Source of the DNA: Dillenia suffruticosa
Lineage: Eukaryota > Streptophyta > Magnoliopsida > Dilleniales > Dilleniaceae
Direction: 5' to 3'
DNA: 64,000 bases
NCBI GenBank assembly: GCA_033439265.1
Contig: JAVTVX010000030.1
Coordinates: 746,501 to 810,500, forward strand
The translations under genes were made by a program, and so were the position numbers. Under the pieces are notes generated by a model that searched no databases, had not been told where the DNA came from, and saw only the letters and a program-made list of their open reading frames with translations. Of the stretch, positions 1-13,399 are shown piece after piece; position 1 is the stretch's first letter; each line of letters begins with the position of its first letter.

Positions 1-1285
1 TTGCATGCAGGTGGCTCCAAAGAAAATTTATTTTAATTATTACAATTTGCCGAGGACAGGAAGAGTTTTTGTAATTAGGTGTAACTTGTACCAGAGGGAA
101 TACAGGAATGACCTCTTGCATTATAGGTGGAAATGTTCAAGATAAGGGAATGGCCCCTCTTTCAGTTGGGCGAACCAGTAGCAGGCTTGCCAATTTATAA
201 GGATAGGAAGATGTTTTCTTCCATGTACTTCATGTACAAAGGACAAAAGAACTGTGTATAGATGTTTTTCCTGGACTAAAGCTCATTGATTTTTCTTAGA
301 TGAGAGGAGAATTGTGTTTATACATTGGTAAGACTCCTTGTTTCTAGTATCAGAAATTGCATCCTGAGTGCAATATAATGAACTTTATATCTGTGTGGTA
401 AAAGCAAACCGCAACCATTGCACATGCAAGTTTAAGAACCATTAATTGCTCTGTCATTCTTTTGATAGGTAGAATGCATTTTTTTTCTCCTTTCTTTTTG
501 GGTTTGGAGTGGGGGTTGGGAGCTCCAGACCATCCACAAGTTCAATCTCCAAATTTCTGTCCACTTGGCCAAAGGCTTAGAAAATTCTCACTACCATCAC
601 CAGGATACCTTTAAAAGGAATGAACAAAACCTAACAGTGCATTTGAGAAATCATCAACTGGGATTTTTTTTTTCTAGTTCAAATTGTCTTTAGCTAGGAA
701 GCCATAAGCACCACCTCCAAAGGGATGAATTTAGGAATTTTCACCTTCCAATTTTTCCTTATAAGAATGGAGGATTCCCCACCCAAAACATGCATAAAGG
801 AGCTGCAGGATTTTCACCCAGAGAAAACCTACTACTGGATTTCTCCATCTAATTGAGCCCTCCATGCATGCCGTCTCGGCACTAACCATGCGCATCTCAC
901 ACGTGGCTCCATTGCAAAACACTTTAATTTTCCACCATGCAGGGAGTTAAGGTGAACACAGATGATTGCTCAAAGCCCAAAGGATGATAGGCTCATAACT
1001 TAATTTTTTACTACAAAATGTAATTATACGGATAGAATTAAATTTATCCAACAATGGCAAACAAATTGCTTTAAAGACTATTTGAGGTTGTAATAAGTTG
1101 TGGCCCCAGTTCAGAAGGTAACACAGTAATTGATGCTAGAACCTACCATAGCAAGTATACTTTATCAGGAGCTCTATCCACTAGGTTTCTTAAGGTATAG
1201 AAGTAAGTACTGGATGTTTTTCTGATCAAAGAAGTAACTCCTAGAAGCTAAATCCAAAAGTAAAATATACAGAAACAGATCATAC
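1..1285 (-). other. HUB1 intron sequence at left edge
   Basis: No exon of the remaining HUB1 C-terminal half could be recognised here. A 63-codon open frame at 731-922 (minus) has no family resemblance and sits in AT-rich intronic sequence. Confidence 0.5.
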
Positions 1286-4200
1286 CACTGCTTGCAATTT
1301 CTTAAGTTCAGAAACTTGTTCAGCAGATCTCGCCAATAAAGTCTCCAACTCCGTAGTCTGTTTGGGAGAAAAAAAGTTTAAAGCTCTTTAACTGCATCCA
1401 AATAGGTGACTGCCCTTACACATGCAATCATGCATATATACAATTACACATCGATAGATATATTCAGCACAAACCTTTCTGTCAAGAATACTCGCAAAAG
1501 ACTGCATGTCAGCCCGGAGGGAGTGGATATCAGCCGCAGCCTCCTTGTATTTACTCAGTTGACTTTGCATACCACCCATATCATCAGGAAATGAAGAAAC
1601 CAGCAACTTGAATTTCCCAATTATATCTTTTCTTCCTAAGAGCACAAGATCGCCACCAAAATTATCATCCACCACAAAGAAGTCAGACTTCCCGTATTTT
1701 TATGAACATAGAACTGGGAATAAAATAAAATAAAATAAATTTGAGATTTTCATACTTGGTTCTCTTGAGGCCTCCTCCAGCTTAGCCTCAATTAAATTTC
1801 TTTCATTAATATGTTTCTTTATCTCCGATTCTAGTTCAGTTATTCTGGACTCGGCAACTGCAGATGATCTTCGGAACACATCAAGTAAATCACTTTTCAT
1901 ATTCATCTGTCTCTCACGCCAGGCAAGATTTTCTTTCTCAACCTACAAGAGTGTTCAAATGACAACTGTCAGCAATACATCAAAATTATTCTAACTAATT
2001 GACACAAAAAGGCAAAATTGAACTACCGACCAGTAACAACCTGTAGTTTCTCGTATGATGCCTGATACTGAATGACTTGTGACCTTGACTTTGCAAGTTG
2101 ATCCTTTACCAGTAAATATGCTTGGGAAGAGAAAATGCTCTTCACATTCTTCAAAGAATTCTGTAAACCAAATGTCATCAGGTGAATAGTGAGCAAAATT
2201 CACAACTGAAATTGTTTTTTAGTTGATTCAATAATTACAATATATATTAACCTCCAAAATTATTTGGAAAAGGCAAGCAACTTTGATCACAACCTAAAAG
2301 AAATTTTAACACACTGCACTCAAGCTAAAATATGTTGCGGAAAATCAATTTGTGACTTCAAAGAAAACCATAATTAACTCATTCATCACCGTTTAGGTCT
2401 AGATATAATGTCAAAATCAAACAATTTGTACAAAGACCATGCTCAGATTTTTAATGAGGATTTTTTACCTTCAATTGCTACAAAAGTTTCAGAGAACTAA
2501 TTAACTTTCATGGGACGAACAAATAAGGAATTACGTATATTGACATTGTAAAAGCTCAAATCCAAGCGAACATGGAATTCAAATCTAGCAACCAACCTGC
2601 AAAGTAGACAATTTCCGCAATATTTCTATCCTTTCCTCATGCAAGCGCCTGAGTTCTACCAACCGGCTGGAGGATTGGTCCTGTGCAGACACTTAAATCA
2701 ATTCACTAAAACCATCTCCTTCAGGAATTCCAAGAAACATGTGGAGCAAACTATTACCAACAAATCCTTAAGCACAGACTCCATGTCTTGCAAATCTTTT
2801 TGTTTATCTCTAGCCCGATCACCAGTGACTTGCTTATTCCCCAAGCTTAAAACAGGGAACACTGCATTGTTTGCTGCATCACTCTCCGATTTAAGAGCCG
2901 CAAGCTTTTGGTTAGATTCCTCTAACTCTACTATAGTACTTTCAAATTCCCCTGTAGTAGTCCAAGCATAAAATAACAAGGAATTGCATATTACCTAAAT
3001 CAGGATGCATTCACATAATAACTCCAAGAAAAGAAAGAAATGATCATGCACACACCCTACAGACGAACACCTCAAGGACAATGAAAAATTGTTCAGATAA
3101 AGAAAAAGAACATGGATACCTACAGATTCCATTAAAAAAAAGTCGGTGTTTAGCATTGCACATCAAGATTAAACCATGGTCTAAAGGCAATATCTGAATC
3201 CAGTATAAAGTAAAGCATATACAGAAGGATCAAGCACAAGTCTATAAGTATCATATAAAACATCCTGCAGAAAAAATAAACAAAAAAACTCAAGACGGTA
3301 AAACGGGAAGGGAAAACACATTTGCTGAATTACACATATACCATAGTAACAAGGAAACAACAGAGATGGATTCTGGAACTAGGCTGTGCTACCAGTAAAG
3401 TGACAAAACCTACAGAGCAACTTTTGTAACTCAGTTTTTTGGTCACTACTACAAGCTTTGCAACTAGCTGATGAAATTGACTGTTAAAAAGATCTATTCC
3501 TCCCAAATGGCAAGAATATATAACCTTAGTATCTCTTACTTAAACAACTTCATTAACCAAAGAAAACCTATTAAGACGTAGCTAAAATCCTGGATTTTTG
3601 CTGCAAGAATACTTAAACAGCCTGATACCAAAGATGGAACTATTTTTGTACATATATACAGATAGGCACACATATAAATAGAAAAATATGCAACTCGATC
3701 ATGACACACACATCAGCTATCAGATGATTCCATAACTATTTGCTCATGAGAACAGACTGAGGTGCCATTGCTCGCAAGGAAGATAGATCATCATTAGTAA
3801 CCTAGCCATCAACCCGTGGTTAAGGAAAAACTTGCTATCTCATTTGCAAAGGATAGATACCATCAAAAGTATGCTGTTACCTCGCAAAGTTTCAAGTTCA
3901 GCTTTATTCTTTGCATCGGCATCTCGATGGTTCTGCAACTCCTTTGCAAGCTCTTTGTACTTCAAACGTAAATTGGAAAATTGTAGTCTCAAGTTTCTAA
4001 CTTCAGACTCCAGATTTAATGTTTTTTGTCTGCACAAATCTAGAAAAAAAAAAAAAAAAAGGTTCCAATATGTCAGCAAAACTCAAGGAAACGAACATAA
4101 AAGGACAGAACTATAAGGAAATAATCCACCAGTAACAAATATTACGAAGTCCATGCACCGCATACCATCTTCTGGAACTGCCTTTAGCACCACAGCACAG

Positions 4201-7200
4201 AGGTGATCCTTCAAACTGCACAAGGAATCAAGGACAGCAACAATTCTGGACAGAGCATTCTTGGTCTTTCCACTTTCTGTTTGAGCATCTTCTGCCCACT
4301 GTCCAGGGCTGCAAGAGCGACTTTCAGTTGCACCTGTTTCTGTCAACCGACTTGTGTAAGCATCATCAAATGCTGATGAAGAGCCACCTGAGAAATAATA
4401 ACAAAGACAGTACTCATCAAAACCATACCTTTACAATGAGGCCCTCTCAAAGATAAAACTTAAGACATGAAAAGTTCAGACTTCTTCAATCAGAAAAGAT
4501 GGAAAGAAAGGTAATGCTCAGTATTAAACAGACACAAGGAGACATGATCCTTCCAACAGTACATATAAAGCAAATTTAAGAGGATTAGTGCAGTATTAAT
4601 CATGCTTCTAAGTTCAGCAAGAGGTGACAATGCCAGAAGCCACTTCTAGTGACAAATAAATTACATCCTACCATAAGCACAACTGATGTTGCTTCCAGTG
4701 TATATATGTATATGTATATGTAATATAACCATGTCAAATATCCATTAAAAAGTTTCTTTACACTTTATATTCTTAAATGAATTTAAAGGAAAAAAATAAC
4801 ACTTCAAAATCCTAGCTACTTTAAAGTCAATTATCAAAAAAATAAAAAAATAAAAATTATCGGTTCTATTCATTGACTATGATAAAAACTCCCATGTTTT
4901 CATTGTTGCGAAACAAGGTATAGCTTGGTTTTTCCCATATTTCTTTTTTCTAATAATAAATTTGCACGTCAATCCATGCTATTCAATTGGACAATTTCAC
5001 ACCACCAATAACTCATCTTATTCTTTTAGGCAAACCAGAAAGTAAGAGATAACTCATGTATCTGCAATCACCTACCATAACCAAAATTGTCTGCGCATAT
5101 ACAATACCCCCTATCGAGTAATGAGTATATACAAAGTATGCCTGAATCACAAGTGACAAATATACAAGACACAATTACCTGATAAAAGAAAGAGAGACAC
5201 ACAATTGCTATCTTAGGTACTCGATTCTCACCATCCACTGCCATTAGAGATTCGGCATCTCGTCCACTGCTTGCAGAGTTCCTCGCATTGATTGAAGATG
5301 ATTCAAAGTCATCAACGAGCTACTTGAAAAACAAAAACCAAGAATGGAAAAGGCAGGGGAATTAGCCACAAGGTGTTATATACAACATGGACAATTAACA
5401 AATGAGAAAAAAAAGGTGAAATTAAAAGAAAAGGCATGACAAAGGATAAGGAAAGACAAAAGGCACCGCATTTCATTACCTCCTTCCAATGATTTTTTAC
5501 CACTGTTAATGTGGTATTGTACAACATTTGCTTCTCCTTTAGCTGACTGACTTTGTTTTCAAGAACATGACTTTCAACCTTCTGAGCTTCTAATTTCTGA
5601 ACAAGCTTTTGATTTTGGAATTGAAGCACAGCAGTGTCAATCTACAAAAAATGTAAAGAGAAACAGTATCAGAAATTTCCCTTTTTATTGGCAATGAAAA
5701 ATCCATTTCGCAAAACCCAGGGGTGCAACCCACAACAACGGAGGTGTGAAGAAAGTCAAAAAAGTAATTACAAGGAACAAACTCTATACAACAACAACAA
5801 CAACAAACTGAGCATCCCAATATTTGGGGTCAACCATTTGAGAGACAAATTGGAAAAAGGAACAAACTCTATAAGGTCCAAAAAAACATACAAGACGAAT
5901 AAAATGTGGGCATAACCAAAAACTTTTGTAATTTTTGAACAAAGAATAAATAATCAGCAAATGGCAAAAAGAAAAAGCAGTCATCAGACACACAATGGTT
6001 CAGACGGATAATTATCAGTATCAAACAAGCTTGTAGGACCAAAAGGACCAGCAATCGATAGTATGCCATTAAGCAAAGACCCTTAAAAGTCACAAAAAGC
6101 CTCTTTCCACAAATTAGAGATAAAAGGAAAGCTTTAACTTTATCTTTATGCTCTTTCCATTTGTTTCATTCTCCTTTCTACAATTAAATGACATATCATG
6201 TCAAGTTGCCAACCTTCAAGTAAGAAAAGGGAAATTTTAATAAAAGAAGAAGGATCAACATCGGAACAAATCTCTCTATTGAGAAATCAGATAAGTACAA
6301 AAGGTGGATAAGAGGTTCTCCTAAAGTTATGAAAATAAAAACAATAACAACAATAAAAATAAAAGAAGCAAGCAAAAGACCAAACAGGTGATGCTCTTCT
6401 CGCTGCCCTCTTATTCTCTAACCCATAGGGCCTCCTCCACTTTCTGCCATAATTTGAGAGGATGAATTGAGGCAGGTAAGGTACAAGAAGAAATGGCCGC
6501 ACCTGCCCTAGAACAATATGTGATACATAGTTTTTTTGGTCAAAGAACCAACAAAATATCAGCAAAGAGGAAAACTTAAAATTCAGGTCATTCCAAACGA
6601 CCCCCCTATAGCAGTAACAGGTGTAGTTATAGAAATAGAAAGTGGCACTTACATGGAAGGTCCAAACAGGTAGAAATAAACTATACATGTCAATCTAAAG
6701 TGATCAATGGCATAGCTGGTGGTTCAAGGATAAACTGTTATCAACAGGGCAACATGGATACCACATTCCTTGAATCTAGACCTAATCCTTTATCCAAAAT
6801 TAACTTAGTGGTACACATGGAATTAAAAATCTGACAATAAAAGCTCGGGCATCCTTCAACCTTGTTCACCAGCACTGCGAGACCGCAGCCAATGTGGCTC
6901 ACGACTTGGCACAGCCCAATCGCAACCACCCCACAATGTGGAGAAACCTTTTTATCCAAGATGAGAATTTTTCGATATATTACACCCCACGGCTAATGAC
7001 ATTATAGCCAAGAATGCATCCACAACATGACTGATATTTATACTGCGCATGGGAGAGGGAAACTATATGCATGCAAGAAGTACCTACCAAGCATATTAAG
7101 AACATATATATATCTAGCATATGAAGCGTATGTTAAGTCTGAAAAAGAAGCATCCAAGCCACACAACCAAGCGCACCCTTACAAAAGTCATTATCAAGAT

Positions 7201-10200
7201 CATGTTCACTTTTGGAATAGTCGGCTAAATTGAGAAACAAAAGGTTTTGTAAAGCATCTATGGAGCATGAATATTTTAGGATAAAAACTACTAGAACAAC
7301 AATGGTAGAAACGAAACACCTGGAAAGCATAGGAAAAAGAGAGACATTTACGCAATTCGGATGAGGACCCTACCTCTGCCAAGGCAAAGGGGAGCAAATT
7401 TCACTATAATCAATGAGAGATACAAAGATGCAGAAGAACTCTCACAAACCCTAGCCACAAAAGTAAACCATAACTCTAACAATAAATTCGGCCACCCACA
7501 AACAATAGATATATGCTAGTCAGGTACTACAGAAATAAATGAAGCGGGTTGGGTCCATAGCATGGGTTGGGTCCATAGCATCCCCGAGATCTCTCCTTTG
7601 GTATTGGGCTCCAAAATGGGCCAAGAGACAAAAACACAAGAAGAACCATCTCCATAAGCAATACAATGATTATCAAATAATAGGTGTTTAATACTCAACT
7701 AGGCATATCAAATGCCGTCTTTCGTTAAACACTATATATTTTCCATATACTCATCAAAATAATCAAGGGGCTACCAAATGCAAGCTCTTCCTTCTAGCAT
7801 AGACTTCTTGTATAGCACAAACAATGGGTATGTGTGTATATATTAGATGAAGATCTGATAAATGAATAAGGAAGGAAGATATAAAATCAGACTCTCTCCA
7901 TGCAGAGAAAAATACTTATTCCAATCTCACCAGATGAAAGATGTATCAAATCTGTATCAGATACCAAAAAAAAAAAAGAATAATCACCTAACACTCGTCT
8001 AATACATGGTGCATTCAATTATTTAGACATCAAATGCTTCATGAAAGCTTCTCCAATACCTTTTCTACAGGCCAAAGAGAAAAAAAATGTTCGAAACTGC
8101 ACAACATTTCTATTTCAGCTTGCAGTTAAACCCACTAGTAGCATAAAGAAGTGCTTATATACACATTGATGGTACAAAACTATATTAGGAAACGATGTCT
8201 TCCTAAGCTGCCAAAACTATATTAGGATACCAGGATAGCTCACTTGATGAGTCCCCTAGTACTCAAATAATAGATAAAAAATTGTACACACTCAAGGTTG
8301 ATATCCTCACTTGGAAGAGCCGTGTTATGAAAAATAGCTTTTATGAGAACGGCACACAGCACGCACGTCTAAATAATCTCTCAGCAACTTCAAAAGATCT
8401 GCACCTAATAGCATGTATAGATTTCTTTGACATTATCTGAAGTCTACAGGTGATCCCCCCCCCCAAAAAAAAATAAAGAAGGCTTCTAGTAGAGCAGTTA
8501 ATAAATAGATACAAAGGAGCGTGTATCTCTTGATATAGCTGGTGATTTTCTCTTAACTTAATTAACCAGATTGTCACACTGAAAAGGGAAATCAAGAATA
8601 CTTAATATGGGGGAAAAGATTTCAATTAAATGCTTCTCCATATAGTATATAAGTTAAAAAAAAATATCATTTCACCATTCACTAGATCAAACACTATTCT
8701 TCATAGTAATCACTTACAAATCATGCAAATCGAATTGTAGATGAGTTTATAATATTTACACAAATATAATTTCCCATTTGTACGATACCTATTTTCAAGA
8801 ATTTGTTGAATCACCTCACGGCATCTCCATACCCCATGTTTTGTATGTAAGCTTCATAGCAAGACAGTTTACACTTGTATAGACTTCAACCATGAAGCAA
8901 AATATTTGTTGAATATTTGGGAATATTAACAGTTTCAAGTTGCAAGATGCAATGATGACTAGAGCAAAAAATAGACAAAGTGAGCCAAAAGTGACGATGT
9001 TCAAACTCCTTTTTTTGTTTTTCCCCTTCTCAATGAATTGAGCCAAATTGAGGATCCCTACAAATGAGTATAAAAATCTTGTTCAAACTTGATTAACTAG
9101 CCTATCCATGTAATAAGGCTAAATACTATGCTCAAGCTCATAAGTATGAAACTGTGTTGATGCTAAGCTTGCTAAACTTCAAGAGAGAGCCGAGCTGAAC
9201 CAGACCAAAACATTTACAAGCTGTGTTAGTTAAGTTATTTGTAGCCTTAAATAATGATTTGCACCTTACACGGTTCAGGCTTCAGAGATGGAAACAAAGA
9301 GATTGGAAACATGAAATTAAGATTAGTGACATGGGGAGGGAGGGGAGGAGGGAGGGCCCATCAGTAATTAATCAGTTCTTATATATCCTCAACCACAAAA
9401 AGGATCTGAACAGCTGCTAGCCTAGAAGTACAAAATAAATTTAGCCAAATTGCGACAAAGATTTTCCAGTTCATCGATGTATGTTAAACACGCGTCACTA
9501 TTTTGGAAAGGCGAAGCATTTGATACACTTTTCAATTTCTTTTACAGTTTGAACAAAATCCTTTCCATTTGGCATCCTGTCCAAATTTAAAAGACATGTT
9601 CTGATACCTGTGTACATTTCAGTCATTACATCAAAAGTAAAGTCTTATTCATAAAACCTAAATACAAACAAATAACTCTCTCATTTCCTCTAAACAAAGT
9701 AATAGCGCCACGCACACAAATTACACTTACTGCTTCAAAAAGTCCTGCCACAAGATACTAAACCCATAAAAAATGGAATCATTTCGTCTACACCTTACCA
9801 TGCATGACAAGTTTGCTAAACTAAATGAAAGAGCCAACTTGAGCCAAACCAACCCTTGAACAAGCTGTGTTAGTTAATTTATTTGTAGCCTTAGTGATGA
9901 TTTGCATCTTATACGGTTCATGATTCAGAGATGGAAACAAAGAGATTGGAAAGATTCAAAGTGAAATAAAGATAAGTGACACCAGAGGGGGGGAGAGAGA
10001 GAGAGAGAGAGAACTCATCCATAATTAATCATTTCTTATATCTCAACCAAAAAAAAGAATTTGAATTTGTGATAACCTGAAAGTACTAATGATAGGTTTA
10101 TCTTGTAAAATTGCAACAAAGATTTTCTGGTTTTGTCAATCTTTGTTACACACGTATTGCTATTTTTGTAGGCAAAGCATTTGATAAACTTTCTTTAATT

Positions 10201-10846
10201 GCTTCTACAATTTGAACAAATCATTTCCATTTGGCTTTTTGTCCTAGATTAAAAGACATCCTTCCGCCACCTGAGGACACTTCATTTATTACATCAAAAC
10301 TAAAGACTTATTCGCACACCTTGAATACAAACATCTACCTCTCTCATTTCCTCTAAAAAGATTAATAGCACGACTAACTCACACTAATTACGATTACTAC
10401 TTCAAGCAGTCCTGCCACAAGATGCTAAACCCATCAAAACTAGGATCATTAGTCAAATTATGAAAGAGAACATAAATATTACCTATCCTCACTGAAAATA
10501 ATACGAGGAAAACAAGTGTCACGGCATGAAAACTATAAAAGATCTGATCTTTACCCTACTTCAAATAAAACAAGTCAGTGGGTGAAAATTGAACAAATCC
10601 CGATCCAGAAGCCTTAAACCCACAATTTCAACCATGCAAAAAGTGCAGCTAAAACACGAATTAGATTACAGAGAACAATCAAACAAATTTTCATACACTA
10701 AAAAATCGAAGAGATTATGAAAATGATTAGACCTTTTTGTCTTCAGAAGAAGGACAAAACGGTTGCTTCTTAGCAGCAGCAGCAGCCGTAGGAGAGATTG
10801 AGCTAAAGTGACGCCTTTTCCGATCTGGCTCGCCTGTGCTACCCAT
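1286..10846 (-). CDS. HUB1: HUB1-type histone H2B mono-ubiquitination E3 ligase, 5' part (partial)
   Basis: Plant Bre1-like RING E3 ligase that mono-ubiquitinates histone H2B in the nucleus. Eleven exons are visible: 10733-10846, 5480-5641, 5232-5319, 4166-4387, 3881-4039, 2758-2951, 2597-2680, 2041-2160, 1756-1942, 1475-1635 and 1286-1357. They sum to 1563 nt (521 codons) in continuous phase. The N-terminus MGSTGEPDRKRRHFSSISP is nearly the Arabidopsis HUB1 start. Coiled-coil blocks LQFQNQKLVQKLEAQ, HRDADAK, VFPVLSLGNK, KDLQDMESVLKDL and IHSLRADMQSF match HUB1 rather than HUB2. Arabidopsis HUB1 is about 878 residues, so the C-terminal coiled coil and RING finger lie left of position 1. Positions 1-1285 show no further exon and are read as intron. 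Intron 1 is unusually long (5642-10732) and carries the repeats listed separately. The call is sure; single splice sites may be off by a few bases. Confidence 0.93.
5787..5860 (-). mobile_element. Short 3'-end relic of an RTE-type LINE
   Basis: A (CAA)n run followed by a segment ending in CATTTGAGAGACAAATTGG matches the 3' end of the larger RTE fragment at about 17358-17435. The (CAA)n run is the complement of the RTE 3' tail, so the relic lies on the minus strand. Only about 75 bp remain, a heavily 5'-truncated insertion in HUB1 intron 1. Confidence 0.65.
9163..10440. repeat. Diverged ~620-bp tandem duplication in HUB1 intron 1
   Basis: Copy A (about 9163-9770) and copy B (about 9808-10440) are collinear. 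Shared landmarks in order are CTGTGTTAGTTAA, GGAAACAAAGAGATTGGAAA, CAAAGATTTTC, GCGAAGCATTTGATA or its variant, TCTCTCATTTCCTCTAAA, and TCCTGCCACAAGAT near the end. The offset grows from about 644 to 667 bp because of small indels. No coding content is seen. Both copies start near GAGCC/GAGCT-rich sequence. Confidence 0.85.
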
Positions 10847-10849
10847 TTG

Positions 10850-11100
10850 GAAACCCTAGACCCTACTGCATCACTATAAAACTCTGTCCCCAACCCTAAC
10901 CCTAATAATTAGGATTGTCTTATTCACCAATTCGTAACACAACCCTCACAAACCCTAGAAAAAATAACATCAGAATAACTGTTCTTCACTGACGAAAGCC
11001 CTAGTCTTTGTAAGCTTTGGAAAACCTAATTCTCTCTCTCTCTCGCTAAACACTAAAAGTCTCTCTCTCTCTCTCTCTCTCAACGCAGCGGTCGTCTCTG
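10850..11100 (-). promoter_or_regulatory. HUB1 5' leader/promoter with telo-box motifs and CT/GA tracts
   Basis: Directly upstream of the HUB1 ATG (10846) the plus strand carries AAACCCTAGA (10851), AACCCTAACCCTAA (about 10893) and AAACCCTAG (about 10951). On the transcribed strand these are AGGGTTT-type telo-boxes, common near start sites of plant housekeeping and translation-related genes. Two CT-rich microsatellites follow (11032-11044 and 11059-11081). The transcription start was not located. Confidence 0.5.
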
Positions 11101-11299
11101 TTCGTGTTTTTGGGAGGAGAGAGAATGAAGTTTAGAATATCAAGGAGAGGAGAGAAATTTGGGCGCAGTATGGAGGGTATGCTCGGAAAATCCAAGGCAC
11201 GTGGACTACGTCCCGCGGGGATGATAGAACATAGAACCGGGACTATGAATGCGATTGGGCGTCGGTGTAAAATGACTTTAATATCCTCGTTTTAACTCG

Positions 11300-13399
11300 A
11301 GTCTATGCCGACAGCGTATTATTGGGTCTGGCACTGTGGTAATTTTATTATTTTCATTTTCTTTTTTTTTTTTTTAAGTGGTGCCCTACGTGCTAAGCGC
11401 ACTTGAACCAAATTTGTGAAATTTTTCTTTTTATCCTTAGAAAAGTGAGGAATTTTGTATTTTTAATTTACCTGTATTTATTATCATTGAGATCACCCGT
11501 CAATGTTATCGTAGTAATAATTTAATTTGAAAAATAATAATACATAATAATAATTAAAATTTGATGATTACCGGTTTATTATAATCTATTATTGAATATG
11601 AGATGGTTATTGTAATTATATCATAATTATAATATTATTATAATACTTTTAATAATATATAAAAAAAGGTTTGTTAATATGTGCGATGATTGAATTTTGA
11701 ATATAATATTTCATTTTGATTAGTTATTATTGGTATTATCATTATAATTTAATTTGAAAGTAATATTATACAATAAAATTATAATTTAAAATGTAAAACA
11801 AATCTTGTTAATATGTGGGATGATCAAATTTTGAAATTTAATATTCAATAGCTTCGAGGGGTTATTATTTAATTTTGAATGATTTCAATTAAAAAGTTAC
11901 ACTTTATGGAGTCATCAACGCAAATGAATTATTTACATTTCGAATCTTAAAAATTGTTATCGGAGATAACAATCTAAAATATTAATCGCATATTTATTTT
12001 CTATTAAAGAGAAAAAACTGATATTTTTTTTTATTTTTGATTCTTCGATAAACTTCTTTCAAATGTAGTATTTCTTAGCTCTCCTTTTAGGCTAGAATGC
12101 AAGTTTTGCGAGAGATGGTGAGGGTGACGTGAGTGAGTTGCCAACTCTGGCAAGTGATGGGCGAGGGGTGACAAGTATGGTGGGCTGGTGTGATTGCAAA
12201 GAGTATTGGGATGATGTGTTTAGCAACACCAAGAAAGGTGATAGCATCCCATACCAATAGGGACGTTCTAGGCTTCCCTTCTCCCTTCTCCGCATCAGCC
12301 AATGAAGGATTGCAAAAAGCTAATTCAAGAAAAAGTGAAAGTGTTGTCCCTAACATGTGTATGAGGGTCCGACTCTTGTGCTAATTGCCTTACTAATCAA
12401 GACCACAATGGTGTGATAAGCTTTACTTAGCATGGTGCTCCTTGGACGCCCCTCAGGATGTGCTAGACTTTTGTTCTTTTTTTTTTTTTTTTTTTTTTTT
12501 TGTTTATGGTTTCCTCCGGGCTATGCCCCCTGGATAAGAGGTATAACTCTCAGACAGCTTCGTTTTGGTGGGCTTGGCTGCCACTCCATGATAATACTGC
12601 ATGCTAAAAGAAATATTTCATAATGTTTAAACTGTGAAGCCCCAAAGAATTGTAGGGACACCAAAAAGTTATTTTAGTGTATTTTATTTCCCCAACTTTG
12701 TTGTATTGTTCTTCCTTGTTTCTTTTGTTACAAATGAGGACATTGTTACAAATGATCTATTGATATAACGATAGAATACAAAATTTTAAGTTCAAATTTT
12801 AAAAATAAAATAATAGATGTCAAACAACCCTTAAATTGATTTGTAGCTGTTCAAATCGAATTAGTTGGATTTTTAAATTACCTAAATTTTTAAATATTAA
12901 TAGTCAAGTACAAACAAAAAAAGAGTGCATTGCTCATAGAAAAGAGAAAATAAGAATTCGAATTTAAAAAACGAGAATAAAAGGCATTTTGTACCATTGA
13001 ATTCGAAGGGCTTAGTTTGGTTCCATTGTTCCATGTATCTCAAACATTTCTATTGTATTGCATCAATTTATGTCCATGCTAAGCTTGGAGCAAGGTCATG
13101 TGTAGTCCAAGGCGACAAATCATGGACAGGCAAGAACTCGAAAATTTCTGTTGTAGTTTTATTATTTGGAATCTTTGTACATTCTTCCATATTTCTAATA
13201 AAAAAAGAACAAGAAAACTACCATAGGTCCAATTTGTTACAAACTACACGTACGCAAAAGAACAAAAAAAATCTTTCACTCATTTTCATCACCTTATTCC
13301 GGGACAAAAAGGGAAAGGTAAGATTAACTATACAAAGAAATTGGAACAAAATTTACGACAGCAAAAGATCACGGCAAGATCCTGACAAGTCATTCTATC
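11300..13399. other. Intergenic: very AT-rich, with a compositionally distinct GC-richer island
   Basis: Positions 11300-12080 are AT-rich with internal direct similarity (see the repeat at 11665-11853). Positions 12090-12620 are clearly GC-richer, include a T25 tract at about 12477-12501 and short open frames on both strands, and are followed by AT-rich sequence again. I recognise no gene. It looks like an old inserted fragment. Positions 12990-13399 hold a 140-codon plus-strand frame with low-complexity content that is probably chance. Confidence 0.45.
11665..11853. repeat. Direct repeat in AT-rich spacer
   Basis: The segment around GTTTGTTAATATGTGCGATG (11670) recurs at about 11808 as CTTGTTAATATGTGGGATG, each followed by a similar ATTTTGAA...TTAATATT stretch, an offset of about 138 bp. 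A second pair, TAATTTAATTTGAAA, occurs at about 11518 and 11745. Probably an old local duplication or a decayed element. Confidence 0.5.

Noticed and set aside
5590-5993. Cys-rich minus-strand frame (poly-Cys) near 5784-5820
   Set aside because: It is a translation of the (CAA)n/(TTG)n tail of the RTE relic in another frame, in HUB1 intron 1.
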